50,777 bases of DNA from DATIKM01 sp035477595 (lineage in GTDB: Bacteria; Armatimonadota; Chthonomonadetes; Chthonomonadales; CAJBBX01). The translations under genes and the position numbers were made by a program. The stretch covers positions 1 to 50,777 of the forward strand of contig DATIKM010000024.1 of NCBI GenBank assembly GCA_035477595.1, written 5' to 3'. The notes under the pieces were generated by a model. That model was not told where the DNA came from. It ran no database searches and was given only the letters and a program-made list of their open reading frames with translations. Shown piece by piece: positions 25,820 to 34,250 of the stretch (its first letter is position 1; each line of letters opens with the position of its first letter).

Positions 25820-26629
25820 TCAGCGCCGAACCGTCAGGCCGACGAATACCGAAGCGCTCCCACCAAGGCCTGGCGACAGTCCCAGACCCGTCGTCGCACC
25901 CAGGGCGTTTGTCACCCCAGCCGTCAACCACGTGTTGTGGCCGCCTCCGGGCAGCGATACCCGGATCCCGCCGCTCCACAGTGGCTGAGCGCGCTTGCGA
26001 CCCGTGGCCACGCTGTAGGTGTTCCAGCCGTTGATCACCATCGTGCCGTCGCCCATCACTTCCACACGGTCCGACAGCTTCACCGCAACACCGGCGCCGA
26101 TCCCAACGATCGGTCGCCCCACGAACACGACCCGAGGGTGGAACACCAGACGCACATGCGAGCCCAGAGCCCGCTCCGCCAAGCCAGCCAACGTCACGAA
26201 CGCGCCCTGCTGTGCCGGCGTGTCGGGAAACGCGATCCCCAGGTGCAGCGCCATACCGGCGTACTCCGCCGGTCGATAGCGCACGAACGCTTCGACATCG
26301 GTGCCACCATGGCAGATCGTGAATTCAGGACCCACGAGTCTACCGCAGCGCGCGCGGGAACCCCGGAGACCGAGCTCCATTGACTCACTGCATCCCAGCA
26401 GCAACTCCCCGCTGCCAAACACACGGTCCTCCACCCCACCGAAGAACCGCCCGTCCAGCGAGAACGTCCAGCGACCGCGCTCTGGGGCGGGGCCCGGCGA
26501 CTCCACGCCGATCAGACGAGGCGGGCTAACGGCGGATTCCTCGTCCTCGAGCCAGCCCTGGGCCGTCGCGAACCCCGGGACCAAGAACAGCAGCGCGCAC
26601 GCAAGACCAGACGACACCCATCTACGCAT
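25820..26629 (-). CDS. Exported protein, probable outer-membrane beta-barrel
   Basis: The 269-residue protein has a Sec signal (MRRWVSSGLACALLFLVPGFATAQ, cleavage after ATA). The mature part alternates polar and nonpolar residues in many short strands (WTFSLDGRFFGG, VEAFVRYRP, HVRLVFHPRVVFVG, GIGAGVAVKLSDRVEVMGDG) and ends SVFVGLTVRR, with an aromatic or hydrophobic pattern near the C-terminus as in outer-membrane proteins. It resembles transporter-type small barrels in style, but I do not recognise a family. The start ATG 26629 follows GGGAGG. The 220-bp divergent gap to 26850 shows no clear promoter. Confidence 0.7.
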   Translation of the reverse strand: MRRWVSSGLACALLFLVPGFATAQGWLEDEESAVSPPRLIGVESPGPAPERGRWTFSLDGRFFGGVEDRVFGSGELLLGCSESMELGLRGSRARCGRLVGPEFTICHGGTDVEAFVRYRPAEYAGMALHLGIAFPDTPAQQGAFVTLAGLAERALGSHVRLVFHPRVVFVGRPIVGIGAGVAVKLSDRVEVMGDGTMVINGWNTYSVATGRKRAQPLWSGGIRVSLPGGGHNTWLTAGVTNALGATTGLGLSPGLGGSASVFVGLTVRR

Positions 26630-26849
26630 CACGCACACCTCCCTCAAAGGAGCATGTCCATCACGTCTCACCGCTCGCACGCCGGTCAGCCATCGCGTGC
26701 GTGGTGGGCGCAGGCCCTTCCTTCGCCTCGCGCTCGCGGACTCCTCCTCTGTGCGCACACTCGTGAGGCAGGGATGAAGCAGTCTGTCGCCGAATGGCAC
26801 GTGATGCTGCCGCTCACACCGCAATCGCACGGCCGAGGGAGCGACCAAC

Positions 26850-27965
26850 ATGCATCCAGAGATCAGGCTCTACGCCGGGCGCCACCGTCGCCTTCAGTGT
26901 CCGGTGCGCGTCCTCTGCCGCGGTCACACGACGCCGGCTTCCCTTGTCTGCCAGGGCAACAGCGTCCACGTCCAGCGCGACGGCGACTCCCTGGCGTTCA
27001 TACCACACTCCCTGGGGCCCTACGCAGAGGCCGTGTACCGCCCGGCGGAGGCGCTCCCCCCGACGGAGGTGACGCTCACCGACCACGGCGATCGGGTTGA
27101 CGTCTTCGTTGCGGGCGAGGAGCTAACCGCCTACAGGTATCGCGATGCCCCGGCCAGGCCCTTCTTCTGGCCGCTCCTCGCCGACGGCGGCATACCGGTT
27201 ACGCGCGCGTATCCGATGCGCGACGACGTGACCGGCGAGAGCACCGACCACAGGCACCACCGTTCTCTCACCTTCGCGTTCGGGAGCGTCAACGGGGTCG
27301 ACAACTGGAGCGAGGAACCCGGCCACGGCCACACGCGCCATCGCAGCGTCGACGAGGTGACCTCGGGACCCGTCTTCGGACGTCTGCGGACCACCAGCGA
27401 GTGGACGGATGCAGCTGACAGGCCCCTGCTCACGCAGAAGCTATCCGCCACCTTCTGGCACGTGGGCGGAGGCTGCCGCCTGATGGACTTCGACCTGCAC
27501 CTCATCGCGACGCATGGGGACGTGCTGTTCGGGGACACCAAGGAAGGCGGCATGGTGTCGGTTCGAGTTGCCACTTCCATGGATGTGCAGAGAGGCGGCC
27601 GCATCGAGAACGCCCACGGCGGGATCGACGAGGACGAGGCCTGGGGGCGCGCGGCGCCTTGGTGCGACTACTCCGGGACAGTCGGGAGCAGGCAGGTGGG
27701 CATCGCGATCATGGACCATCCGAACAGCTTCCGCCACCCGACCTACTGGCACGTGCGCGACTACGGCCTCTTCGCCGCGAACCCGTTCGCCCTAGCCGAG
27801 TACACAAGGGGCGCCAAGGATGGCAGCCACCTGCTGCGTGAGGGGCAGTCCCTGCGCTTCTGCTACCGCGTCATGGTCCACCACGGGAGCGCGTCGGAAG
27901 CCGATGTCAGGGGTCACTACCTGAACTTCGCCGCGCCCCCTCGGGCCGAGGCAGCGGCCCGATGA
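26850..27965 (+). CDS. DUF6807 ('PmoA'-type) family protein
   Basis: The 371-residue protein carries the family core YRYRDAPARPFFWPLLADGG in effect, followed by VTRAYPMRDD, GESTDHRHHRSLTFAFGSVNGVDNW and GDTKEGGMVSVRVA near the middle. Related proteins are labelled methane oxygenase PmoA by database error; none is a methane monooxygenase. They occur in sugar-catabolic loci with Gfo/Idh enzymes, and the His-rich TDHRHHR segment could bind a metal or sugar. The start ATG 26850 follows GAGGGAG. The stop overlaps the next gene by ATGA. Confidence 0.85.
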   Translation: MHPEIRLYAGRHRRLQCPVRVLCRGHTTPASLVCQGNSVHVQRDGDSLAFIPHSLGPYAEAVYRPAEALPPTEVTLTDHGDRVDVFVAGEELTAYRYRDAPARPFFWPLLADGGIPVTRAYPMRDDVTGESTDHRHHRSLTFAFGSVNGVDNWSEEPGHGHTRHRSVDEVTSGPVFGRLRTTSEWTDAADRPLLTQKLSATFWHVGGGCRLMDFDLHLIATHGDVLFGDTKEGGMVSVRVATSMDVQRGGRIENAHGGIDEDEAWGRAAPWCDYSGTVGSRQVGIAIMDHPNSFRHPTYWHVRDYGLFAANPFALAEYTRGAKDGSHLLREGQSLRFCYRVMVHHGSASEADVRGHYLNFAAPPRAEAAAR

Positions 27966-28246
27966 GGGTTCGGGTGACGTACCAGACACCGGACGTGCAC
28001 ATCGACGAGGTGTTCAGCGGCGCCAGTGCAGACGAGGTGGTCTCGGCGATGCAGCGTGCCGTGGCGGCGCGTGGCTCCCTGGCGGTGCGGCTGTTCGTGG
28101 GGGCGTTGTCGCCGCTCTCATTCGCTCAGGTCGCCGTAGACCGATACAACGACGCGGCCCAGCGCAGCATCGCCCGCCCTACGAGCTGCGAGGAGTTCCT
28201 GCGCTCCAGCGAGCGCGAGGGGCTCCTGACGGTCCTGGACCCGTAG
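27962..28246 (+). CDS. Small protein of unknown function, 94 residues
   Basis: The ATG at 27962 overlaps the stop of the DUF6807 gene. The product reads as an alpha/beta domain: a first strand (MRVRVTYQTPD), an acidic segment, a helix (ADEVVSAMQRAVAAR), a second strand (LAVRLFVGAL) and a helix with FAQVAVDRYNDA. It ends SSEREGLLTVLDP. I do not recognise it; no signal peptide or metal motif is seen. Coupled translation with both neighbours supports it being real. Confidence 0.65.
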   Translation: MRVRVTYQTPDVHIDEVFSGASADEVVSAMQRAVAARGSLAVRLFVGALSPLSFAQVAVDRYNDAAQRSIARPTSCEEFLRSSEREGLLTVLDP

Positions 28247-28251
28247 CCGCG

Positions 28252-31188
28252 GTGGCACGCTCTGCGATGCTTGAGGCAGTCCTGCGACGCCTGCGGCCCG
28301 TCGGATCGGCATACTGTGCGCTCGCCATCACGCCGGCGCGCGTCCTGGCGTCCTCCGGACTGCTGTGCGTCGCGCTGGCCGCGACTGCCCAGACCCGCAT
28401 CGGCCTGCCCCTGAGCCCGGGGTCGCCCTCCGAGGCGGCCCATCTCACGAGGGCGGGCGCCACCACCGTGCGCGAGGGCGTGCGGGCCGGACCCGCCGGC
28501 TCGTCGTGGACGTACTCCATCCACGTGCCCGCGGGCGCCCGGTGCTGGCTCAGCTACGAGGCCGACGGCTCGATGGCGCTGCGGTTGCGCGCCCGCGGCG
28601 GGCGATCGATCAAGATGGCGACCGACCCGGCAGGCTCTGTCCGAATGTTGCGATTCACTGCCCCGGCCGACCTGAGGCCGGGCGAGGCGCTGCACCTCGA
28701 GTGTACTGCCAGGTCGGCGGTGGTCCTCCGCTCGATGACGCTCCACGTCTCGCTCGCGGACACCAACCGCGACGGCGTCCCGGACGCCGTTGCGAGCTGG
28801 CTCGGCCTGCCGCCGGAGAGGCGGCTTGCGGCGCCTGCTCCTGCGCGAACGCCGGTGACCGCCGTCGTTGTGAGTGGCGCGGTGGACCCGAGTGAATCGC
28901 CGCCCGCCGACCTTGCCATCTGGTCTGGCCTCGGCACACCGCCGGTGCAGCGGTGGCGGGCAGTGGGTTACGCGTTCGCGATGCGCCACGATCGCGGGAT
29001 AGGGGGATCCGCCCCATCGCCCTCCAGCCAGGGCGGCGTGACGCCAGGGCTTCCAATGGGCCGCGAGGCCGGGGCGGCGGCTGCGGGCACGCCAGAGGCA
29101 CCCAGGCTCGATGCCGTGGTCGTCGAGCTGCCGCGTGCTCCTGCTCAGCCCGCTCCCGACATGGCGGCGATGCGCGCCGCTGCCGGGAACGCCCTGGGCG
29201 TCGCGCGCAGTCTGCAGGGCTCGCCCCTGCGCATCGTCACTGCCCTCTCGGCGTCCGATGCGCTCCGGACCGCTTCCGCGACACCCCTGTTTGCCGTCGG
29301 GACGCACCCGCTGACACAGGTTCTAGCAGGGCCGGTGACCGCGAGGCCGGGACCGGGCGTTAGGGTCGCCGGCGCCCGCGGGTCCTTCTCGTACGTCGAG
29401 GCCATGCTTCGTGCGGCCGGCTTCGCAGCCGCGGTGCGCGGCACGCGAGCGCCGGTATGGGCCGACCTGACGCCGTCCCCTGGCCCGCCAGCAGGGGCGC
29501 CGGCCATCGATGCCGCAGCGCTGATGGCGGCGCTTCAGTTGCCTGAGGTGCAGGGCGCCGTCCTCCCGCTGTCCTCCGACCCTTCATCGCTGGCGATCTA
29601 CCAAGCGGTGGGTGAAGCACTCCGCGCCGGCCGACCCGAAGTCACGGGCGGGGGTCCCACGGTGGGCGTCCTTCTCTCCGACACGGCCCTCCTGACGGGC
29701 GACGTCCCGCTCAGGGCGGCAGACCGGCTCGAGGCGCTTGCGGCGCCGCTGGTTGCTCATGGCGTTCCGATCCGAGGCGTCGCGCTCGAGCGGGTCACCG
29801 AGCCATCTTACCTCGACGCCGTTCGCACCCTCGTGGTCTCTTTCGATGCCCTGTGGCCATCGAGTGCCGAGCAGAGCGCCGCCATCGCGCGCTGGGTGAG
29901 CAGTGGCGGCTCGCTCATTGCCGTGGGCGGCATCGCCCAGCCAGGCGACAGCCCATCTGCCTTCTGGCGCCTCGGCGGACATGCTTCGGCGCTCGATGAT
30001 CTGCTCGTGCGTGCTGGAGTTCAACATGCCCGTCGGGATGTCCGCCCGGGAACGCAGCCAGCGCCAGGGTCCGTTGGCGACGTGGCCGTCGACGCCTCTG
30101 GTGCCGGTGGGAATGGCGGCTTCTCCACGCAGTCCGTCGACCTGACCTCGCTGGCCCGGTCGCACAGGGGCGCGGTGGTTTCCATCGAGCCGATCGAGGG
30201 TGACCGCGTCGGCTGTGCCGTGCGCGCCGTGGAACTGCGGATCGGCGGCCGGCTCGCCCTTGCCTTCCGGGCGGGCTCCGAGCTGGAGACGCGGTTCCTC
30301 GGCTACGAGAGCGGCACCCAGATGGCGAGCGGCGCTCGAAGCGCGCGTGCTCCGGCGCGGTGGGAATACCGGTTCGACAACTTGCCGCTAGACCAAGCCG
30401 TCGCGCTCAGCCTGCAGATCGCCGGCAGGCATCGCGTGCGGCTGAGGCCGCCGGATGCACCTCAGCCCGTGCTCGTCGCGACGGACCCTTCCCTGGGCAG
30501 AGCGGTCTCGCGTGTACGCGTTCCTCTCGCCTACGGCCTCTCGCTCTGGGCTCCGCCAGCCGGCGCCACGGCGCTTAGCCGCATCGATGGGCAGTCGGGG
30601 GTCGCCGCATGGCGCGTGCAGGCCGGCGCTGGCCGCGTCACCGTCGTCGGCGTGGACCCGGCGTCCTTTACATCGACAGCGCCGCTGGGCCGCTGGTACC
30701 GTGCCATCGTCGCCAGCACGGTGCGGGATGCGGGTGGCGCCTACGGCGAGACGAGAGCCGTGACGTTGCGGCGTGGATCGCTCATCGGCGTTCAGACCTT
30801 CGGACACGACCACGCGATGGAGGGCCGGTACGTAGACCTCCAGGACGCATCGCTGCCCATTGTCGGGAGTCCCACGGTGCGCGCCCATACGACCCGCCTC
30901 TTTGTACAGGTGGCCGCCGGGTCCCCCACTCCTCGTCTGGTGGCTGCAAGCGGCCGCGTCCTGGGCAAGAGCGAGACGCGCTCCGCAACTTCCTTCATCA
31001 TCGCTGGGCCGTCTGGCTCACGGTCCAGCGTCCGCATCTCATCTGGACACCGCGTGCCGATCGGAGTCCGGGCTGCGACCTCGCTGGGGCGCCCTGTGCC
31101 CAGCACCATCCGGCGCTCCGCGGGCTCGGTCGAAGTGCGGTTCCAGGGGGCTGTGGAGGGCGTGGCCGTCCGTGTCGGCTGGCGGTAA
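28252..31188 (+). CDS. Large exported protein of unknown function, 978 residues
   Basis: After a possible signal region (ARVLASSGLLCVALAATAQT, residues about 29-48) come a beta-rich domain and DTNRDGVPD at residues 170-178, like a calcium-binding type-3/dockerin-type loop. A Pro/Ala/Gly-rich region spans about 235-290. A Rossmann/GATase-like block follows (about 475-570, TVGVLLSDTALLTGDVPLRA, LVVSFDALWPSS, WVSSGGSLIAVGG), then several beta domains. The GATase-like block is of the kind found in glycosidase-associated proteins, but I see no catalytic pair. GTG 28252 is taken as start; ATG 28267 is possible, and neither has a good ribosome site. It lies 5 bp after the 94-residue gene. Confidence 0.7.
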   Translation: MARSAMLEAVLRRLRPVGSAYCALAITPARVLASSGLLCVALAATAQTRIGLPLSPGSPSEAAHLTRAGATTVREGVRAGPAGSSWTYSIHVPAGARCWLSYEADGSMALRLRARGGRSIKMATDPAGSVRMLRFTAPADLRPGEALHLECTARSAVVLRSMTLHVSLADTNRDGVPDAVASWLGLPPERRLAAPAPARTPVTAVVVSGAVDPSESPPADLAIWSGLGTPPVQRWRAVGYAFAMRHDRGIGGSAPSPSSQGGVTPGLPMGREAGAAAAGTPEAPRLDAVVVELPRAPAQPAPDMAAMRAAAGNALGVARSLQGSPLRIVTALSASDALRTASATPLFAVGTHPLTQVLAGPVTARPGPGVRVAGARGSFSYVEAMLRAAGFAAAVRGTRAPVWADLTPSPGPPAGAPAIDAAALMAALQLPEVQGAVLPLSSDPSSLAIYQAVGEALRAGRPEVTGGGPTVGVLLSDTALLTGDVPLRAADRLEALAAPLVAHGVPIRGVALERVTEPSYLDAVRTLVVSFDALWPSSAEQSAAIARWVSSGGSLIAVGGIAQPGDSPSAFWRLGGHASALDDLLVRAGVQHARRDVRPGTQPAPGSVGDVAVDASGAGGNGGFSTQSVDLTSLARSHRGAVVSIEPIEGDRVGCAVRAVELRIGGRLALAFRAGSELETRFLGYESGTQMASGARSARAPARWEYRFDNLPLDQAVALSLQIAGRHRVRLRPPDAPQPVLVATDPSLGRAVSRVRVPLAYGLSLWAPPAGATALSRIDGQSGVAAWRVQAGAGRVTVVGVDPASFTSTAPLGRWYRAIVASTVRDAGGAYGETRAVTLRRGSLIGVQTFGHDHAMEGRYVDLQDASLPIVGSPTVRAHTTRLFVQVAAGSPTPRLVAASGRVLGKSETRSATSFIIAGPSGSRSSVRISSGHRVPIGVRAATSLGRPVPSTIRRSAGSVEVRFQGAVEGVAVRVGWR

Positions 31189-31233
31189 GCAGCCCGGCCG
31201 CTAACCAGGGGCTACGGTCGGAGCGTGGTTGGG

Positions 31234-31265
31234 GCTGCACGATCGCCACCATCTGGCCGTGCAGC
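31234..31265. terminator. Possible shared hairpin between convergent genes
   Basis: An 8-bp stem (31234-31241 with 31258-31265) and a 16-nt loop lie in the 150-bp gap between the 978-residue protein gene and the end of the long minus-strand operon. No T-run is present; weak support. Confidence 0.3.
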
Positions 31266-31338
31266 GAATCGACCAGATCCGGTCGCACGAGGCATCAAAG
31301 CCGCAGACAGCGCGTGCGGCCCGAGCGCTTCTCTCCGA

Positions 31339-34221
31339 TCACCGGGTGGCGGTGGCCGACTGGTCCGCCCCTGAGGTCAGCGTCGGCGCCCTAGGTTCCA
31401 GCAGACCGGCCCAGCGCTCGCGGTAGGCCTCCAAAGCGCGCTCCTGCTCCGAGCTGAAGGACCCGAGCACCTGCGCGTAGGTGTCCATCCACGTCACGAG
31501 ACGCTCTGCGTCGTCGGGGCTCAGCCTCACGCCCTGATGTCCGCCCGGCGCGCGCAGCAGGCGCCACAGCGGGCTGGTGGCCGCCGCTCCCTGCTCCGCG
31601 ATGGAGCGCCCGCCCACGTAGCGGCTCATCACGTGCTCCCGCAGGCTAGGCTGCCCGTAGTCGACGAGCGCCTTGTAGGAGGAAGCGGCGCGTAGGTCCA
31701 GCCTTCTGGCTCGCTCATCCGCCCCGGTCGGTGAGTGGCAGCTCACACAGGACCGGTCAAGCACCGGCTGCACCAGCCGGTCGTACCGGTAGGGCCAGGA
31801 GCCCTCGGGTCCGGGAGTGATCCGCGATGGCTCCCGCGAGACAGCAAGAGGCCGCCGGTTGACTGGAGCCTTGTTTCGGGGCTCATGGCAGCCTCCGCAG
31901 GAGAGGGTTTGACCCGGCTGGACGCACGTGAGGCTGCGCATCGTCTGGATCGCCACGCCGTCCGCGTCCAGCGCTTGGACGAACACCGAGACACCTGCCG
32001 GCACGCGGAAGTACGCGGAGCCGTCGCTCTCCACGGGCACCGTGCCCAGGACGCACTTGCCTGGGTCGTCGGTTGTCATGCCCAACACGGGGTAGTTCAT
32101 CACGGGCTGGGTCTTTGCGGGCATCGCAACGACGCGCAGCCGCTTAACGGTGCCGCGCTCGACGCCGGGTAGGCCCTGGTACACGTCGGTCAGCGCCAGA
32201 CGCCCCTCAAGGACCGGATCCGCAGCGGGCAGCGTGGGATGGACGCCCGGCAGCCGCCGTGGGGCCATGGGCAGGGGGCTCACGCAGCCGATCTCCGGGT
32301 CGCGGTAGATTAGCTCCATGTTGCCGAACCGGTCGCGGAGGTAGATACCGAGGCTGTTTGCGAATAGTGCATCGCCCCCTGAGGTGAGGGGCGCATTGCT
32401 CCATGCACACAGGTAGTAGTTTTCCGATAGCGGGTAGGGAGTCGCGTAGTAGCTCGACGGCCAGCCCTCGGTCTCCGGGAAGCAGACCTCGGGCGTCAGG
32501 CGCTCCAGCGGCTCCAGGCCGTCGAGCCCCTTGCCCGGGTCCAGCATCACCAGGCTTCCGCCGGTCTGAGCGTGGTGTGCGGAGGCCGTGAAGAGGATGC
32601 GCTGCGAGTTCGGAACCACCCGTGCCTCGAAGATGCAGTGAGGGTTCACCGTGTAGTTGCCGTAGACGACCTGTGGGTTGGTCCCATCCGCATTCATCGA
32701 CCACAGGCTCATATAGGGCATGTTCGAACGGTCGACATAGTCCCACCGCGCGTAGAGGATCCTGCCGTCTGGCGCGACGCTGGGGTGCCACTCGAAGCTC
32801 TCGAAGGGCGACAGTGGCCGCAGGTTCGTGCCGCCGCGGTCCATCCGGTGCAGCGTGTAGACCGCGACGGGCCGGAGGTTGTCGCCGCCGCACCGGACGT
32901 AGCTGTCGGGCAGGTCCGCGCGGAGCGTCTGCGCCCCTTGGACGGGTGTGCCCTGCATATACTGGCCGCGACGGGTCGAGAGGAAGACGATGCCGCCGTC
33001 GGGCAGATAGCGACCGTCGAAGTCGTCGTACCGCCCGTGCGTCAGACGCGTGGGCCGGCCGCCGCGCAGGGGCACCTCGTAGAGATGGTAGAACGCATCC
33101 TCTGGGATGTTCTCCTTGGCCACCTTGTTCTCGATGCCCGCCACATGTGGGTAGAACCGGCAGTATGCGAAGAGGACGCGCGTGCCGTCATACGAGATGT
33201 CCGGTGACATGAAGCTCCCGACAGGCATATCCGCCGTGAGGCTGCGCGCCACCGGCCGGTCCTCGCGCCAGCCGGACAGCGTGAAGAGGCCGCCTCCGGG
33301 CCGCGACCACCAGCCGTAGTTCTGATCGGACATATGGTTGAAGCTGCCCGGCTGGCGCTTCACGAACAGCAGGTCGCCGAACGACAGCAGAGGGTTCGCG
33401 AAGGCAAGGCGCCGGATGGCCCAGCGCACGCGGAAGTAGGCTGCCCGGCGCGCCTCCTCCGGGGCGTTGGGCGGCAACCGCTCTGCCATGCGCGCTGCCG
33501 CCTCGAGCGCCTCCGCCTCCCGCTCAACCGGCGCGCCCATGTTGCGCAAGTCGACCAGCAGGCGGCGTCCGCGCTGCACCGTCTCGCCGATGGGCGGGAC
33601 TCCCCCAGGACCCACCGGATTGTGCCTCACGGACCACGCGCTCAGGCTGCTCTGGTCGGCGGGACGCCGCAAGGCGACGTTCTCAGCGGGCCGTGCCGAC
33701 GCGTAGACCTCCACCTCGTCGAGGTGCAGAAAGCGCGGTCCTCCGGGCAGAGCCACGCGGACGAAGCGAGCAGCGGCCCCGCCGAGCGCCACCACCAGAG
33801 GCTTTCCATCCGTCGCGCCATAGAAGGTGCCGCCCTGGTGCGCGTACACGTCGCGCCATGCGCGCCCGTCGTCGGAGACGCGGACCACAATGTCGTTGGC
33901 GCGGTCGGCTGCGTCACAGCGATTGAAGATGACCACGCGGTCGAGAGGCAGGACCTCCCCCAGGTCGACCTGCCACCACGGGTCGCTGTCATGCCCAGTG
34001 TGGAAGCCCCAGCTTCCGGTGCGCACCCCGTCACAGCCGCCGTAAGCGTCGTCAGCCGTGCGCATCGGCGCGCGCGCGGCCTCCTGCTTGAGCCAGTCTT
34101 CCTCAATCTGCCGCGCACGCTCGGTGCTGACCCCTCCACGGAAGTCGGGCCGCACTGCCACGGCCGACACCGCCAGAGCGAGCGTCGCCGCCAATGCCGC
34201 GATCAGAAGCCCCTTGGGCAT
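31339..34221 (-). CDS. Discoidin/HzsA-like multidomain cytochrome (two CXXCH)
   Basis: The 960-residue protein has a signal peptide (MPKGLLIAALAATLALAVSA), a discoidin-like domain (about 55-160, with DPWWQVDLGEVLPLDRVVIFN in effect), then a long propeller-type region (GSFMSPDISYDGTRVLFAYCRF; DGRILYARWDYVDR). The latter resembles the middle part of hydrazine synthase alpha and its many non-anammox relatives. Two heme c motifs close it, CGGCH near 775 and CVSCH near 825. Nothing else of hydrazine synthase is present, so that activity should not be assumed. The start ATG 34221 follows a GGAGG site. It is the last gene of the long operon, 29 bp after the di-heme gene. Confidence 0.82.
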   Translation of the reverse strand: MPKGLLIAALAATLALAVSAVAVRPDFRGGVSTERARQIEEDWLKQEAARAPMRTADDAYGGCDGVRTGSWGFHTGHDSDPWWQVDLGEVLPLDRVVIFNRCDAADRANDIVVRVSDDGRAWRDVYAHQGGTFYGATDGKPLVVALGGAAARFVRVALPGGPRFLHLDEVEVYASARPAENVALRRPADQSSLSAWSVRHNPVGPGGVPPIGETVQRGRRLLVDLRNMGAPVEREAEALEAAARMAERLPPNAPEEARRAAYFRVRWAIRRLAFANPLLSFGDLLFVKRQPGSFNHMSDQNYGWWSRPGGGLFTLSGWREDRPVARSLTADMPVGSFMSPDISYDGTRVLFAYCRFYPHVAGIENKVAKENIPEDAFYHLYEVPLRGGRPTRLTHGRYDDFDGRYLPDGGIVFLSTRRGQYMQGTPVQGAQTLRADLPDSYVRCGGDNLRPVAVYTLHRMDRGGTNLRPLSPFESFEWHPSVAPDGRILYARWDYVDRSNMPYMSLWSMNADGTNPQVVYGNYTVNPHCIFEARVVPNSQRILFTASAHHAQTGGSLVMLDPGKGLDGLEPLERLTPEVCFPETEGWPSSYYATPYPLSENYYLCAWSNAPLTSGGDALFANSLGIYLRDRFGNMELIYRDPEIGCVSPLPMAPRRLPGVHPTLPAADPVLEGRLALTDVYQGLPGVERGTVKRLRVVAMPAKTQPVMNYPVLGMTTDDPGKCVLGTVPVESDGSAYFRVPAGVSVFVQALDADGVAIQTMRSLTCVQPGQTLSCGGCHEPRNKAPVNRRPLAVSREPSRITPGPEGSWPYRYDRLVQPVLDRSCVSCHSPTGADERARRLDLRAASSYKALVDYGQPSLREHVMSRYVGGRSIAEQGAAATSPLWRLLRAPGGHQGVRLSPDDAERLVTWMDTYAQVLGSFSSEQERALEAYRERWAGLLEPRAPTLTSGADQSATATR

Positions 34222-34250
34222 CACAATGGCCTCCGTGTGCTGCGACTTCC

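Noticed and set aside
26850..27965. Methane monooxygenase subunit, as the database label PmoA would suggest
   Set aside because: The sequence is soluble with no membrane helices and matches DUF6807, which is unrelated to particulate methane monooxygenase.
31339..34221. Hydrazine synthase (anammox) function
   Set aside because: Only a shared middle-domain style is seen; the beta/gamma subunits and other anammox genes are absent, and HzsA-like proteins are widespread.
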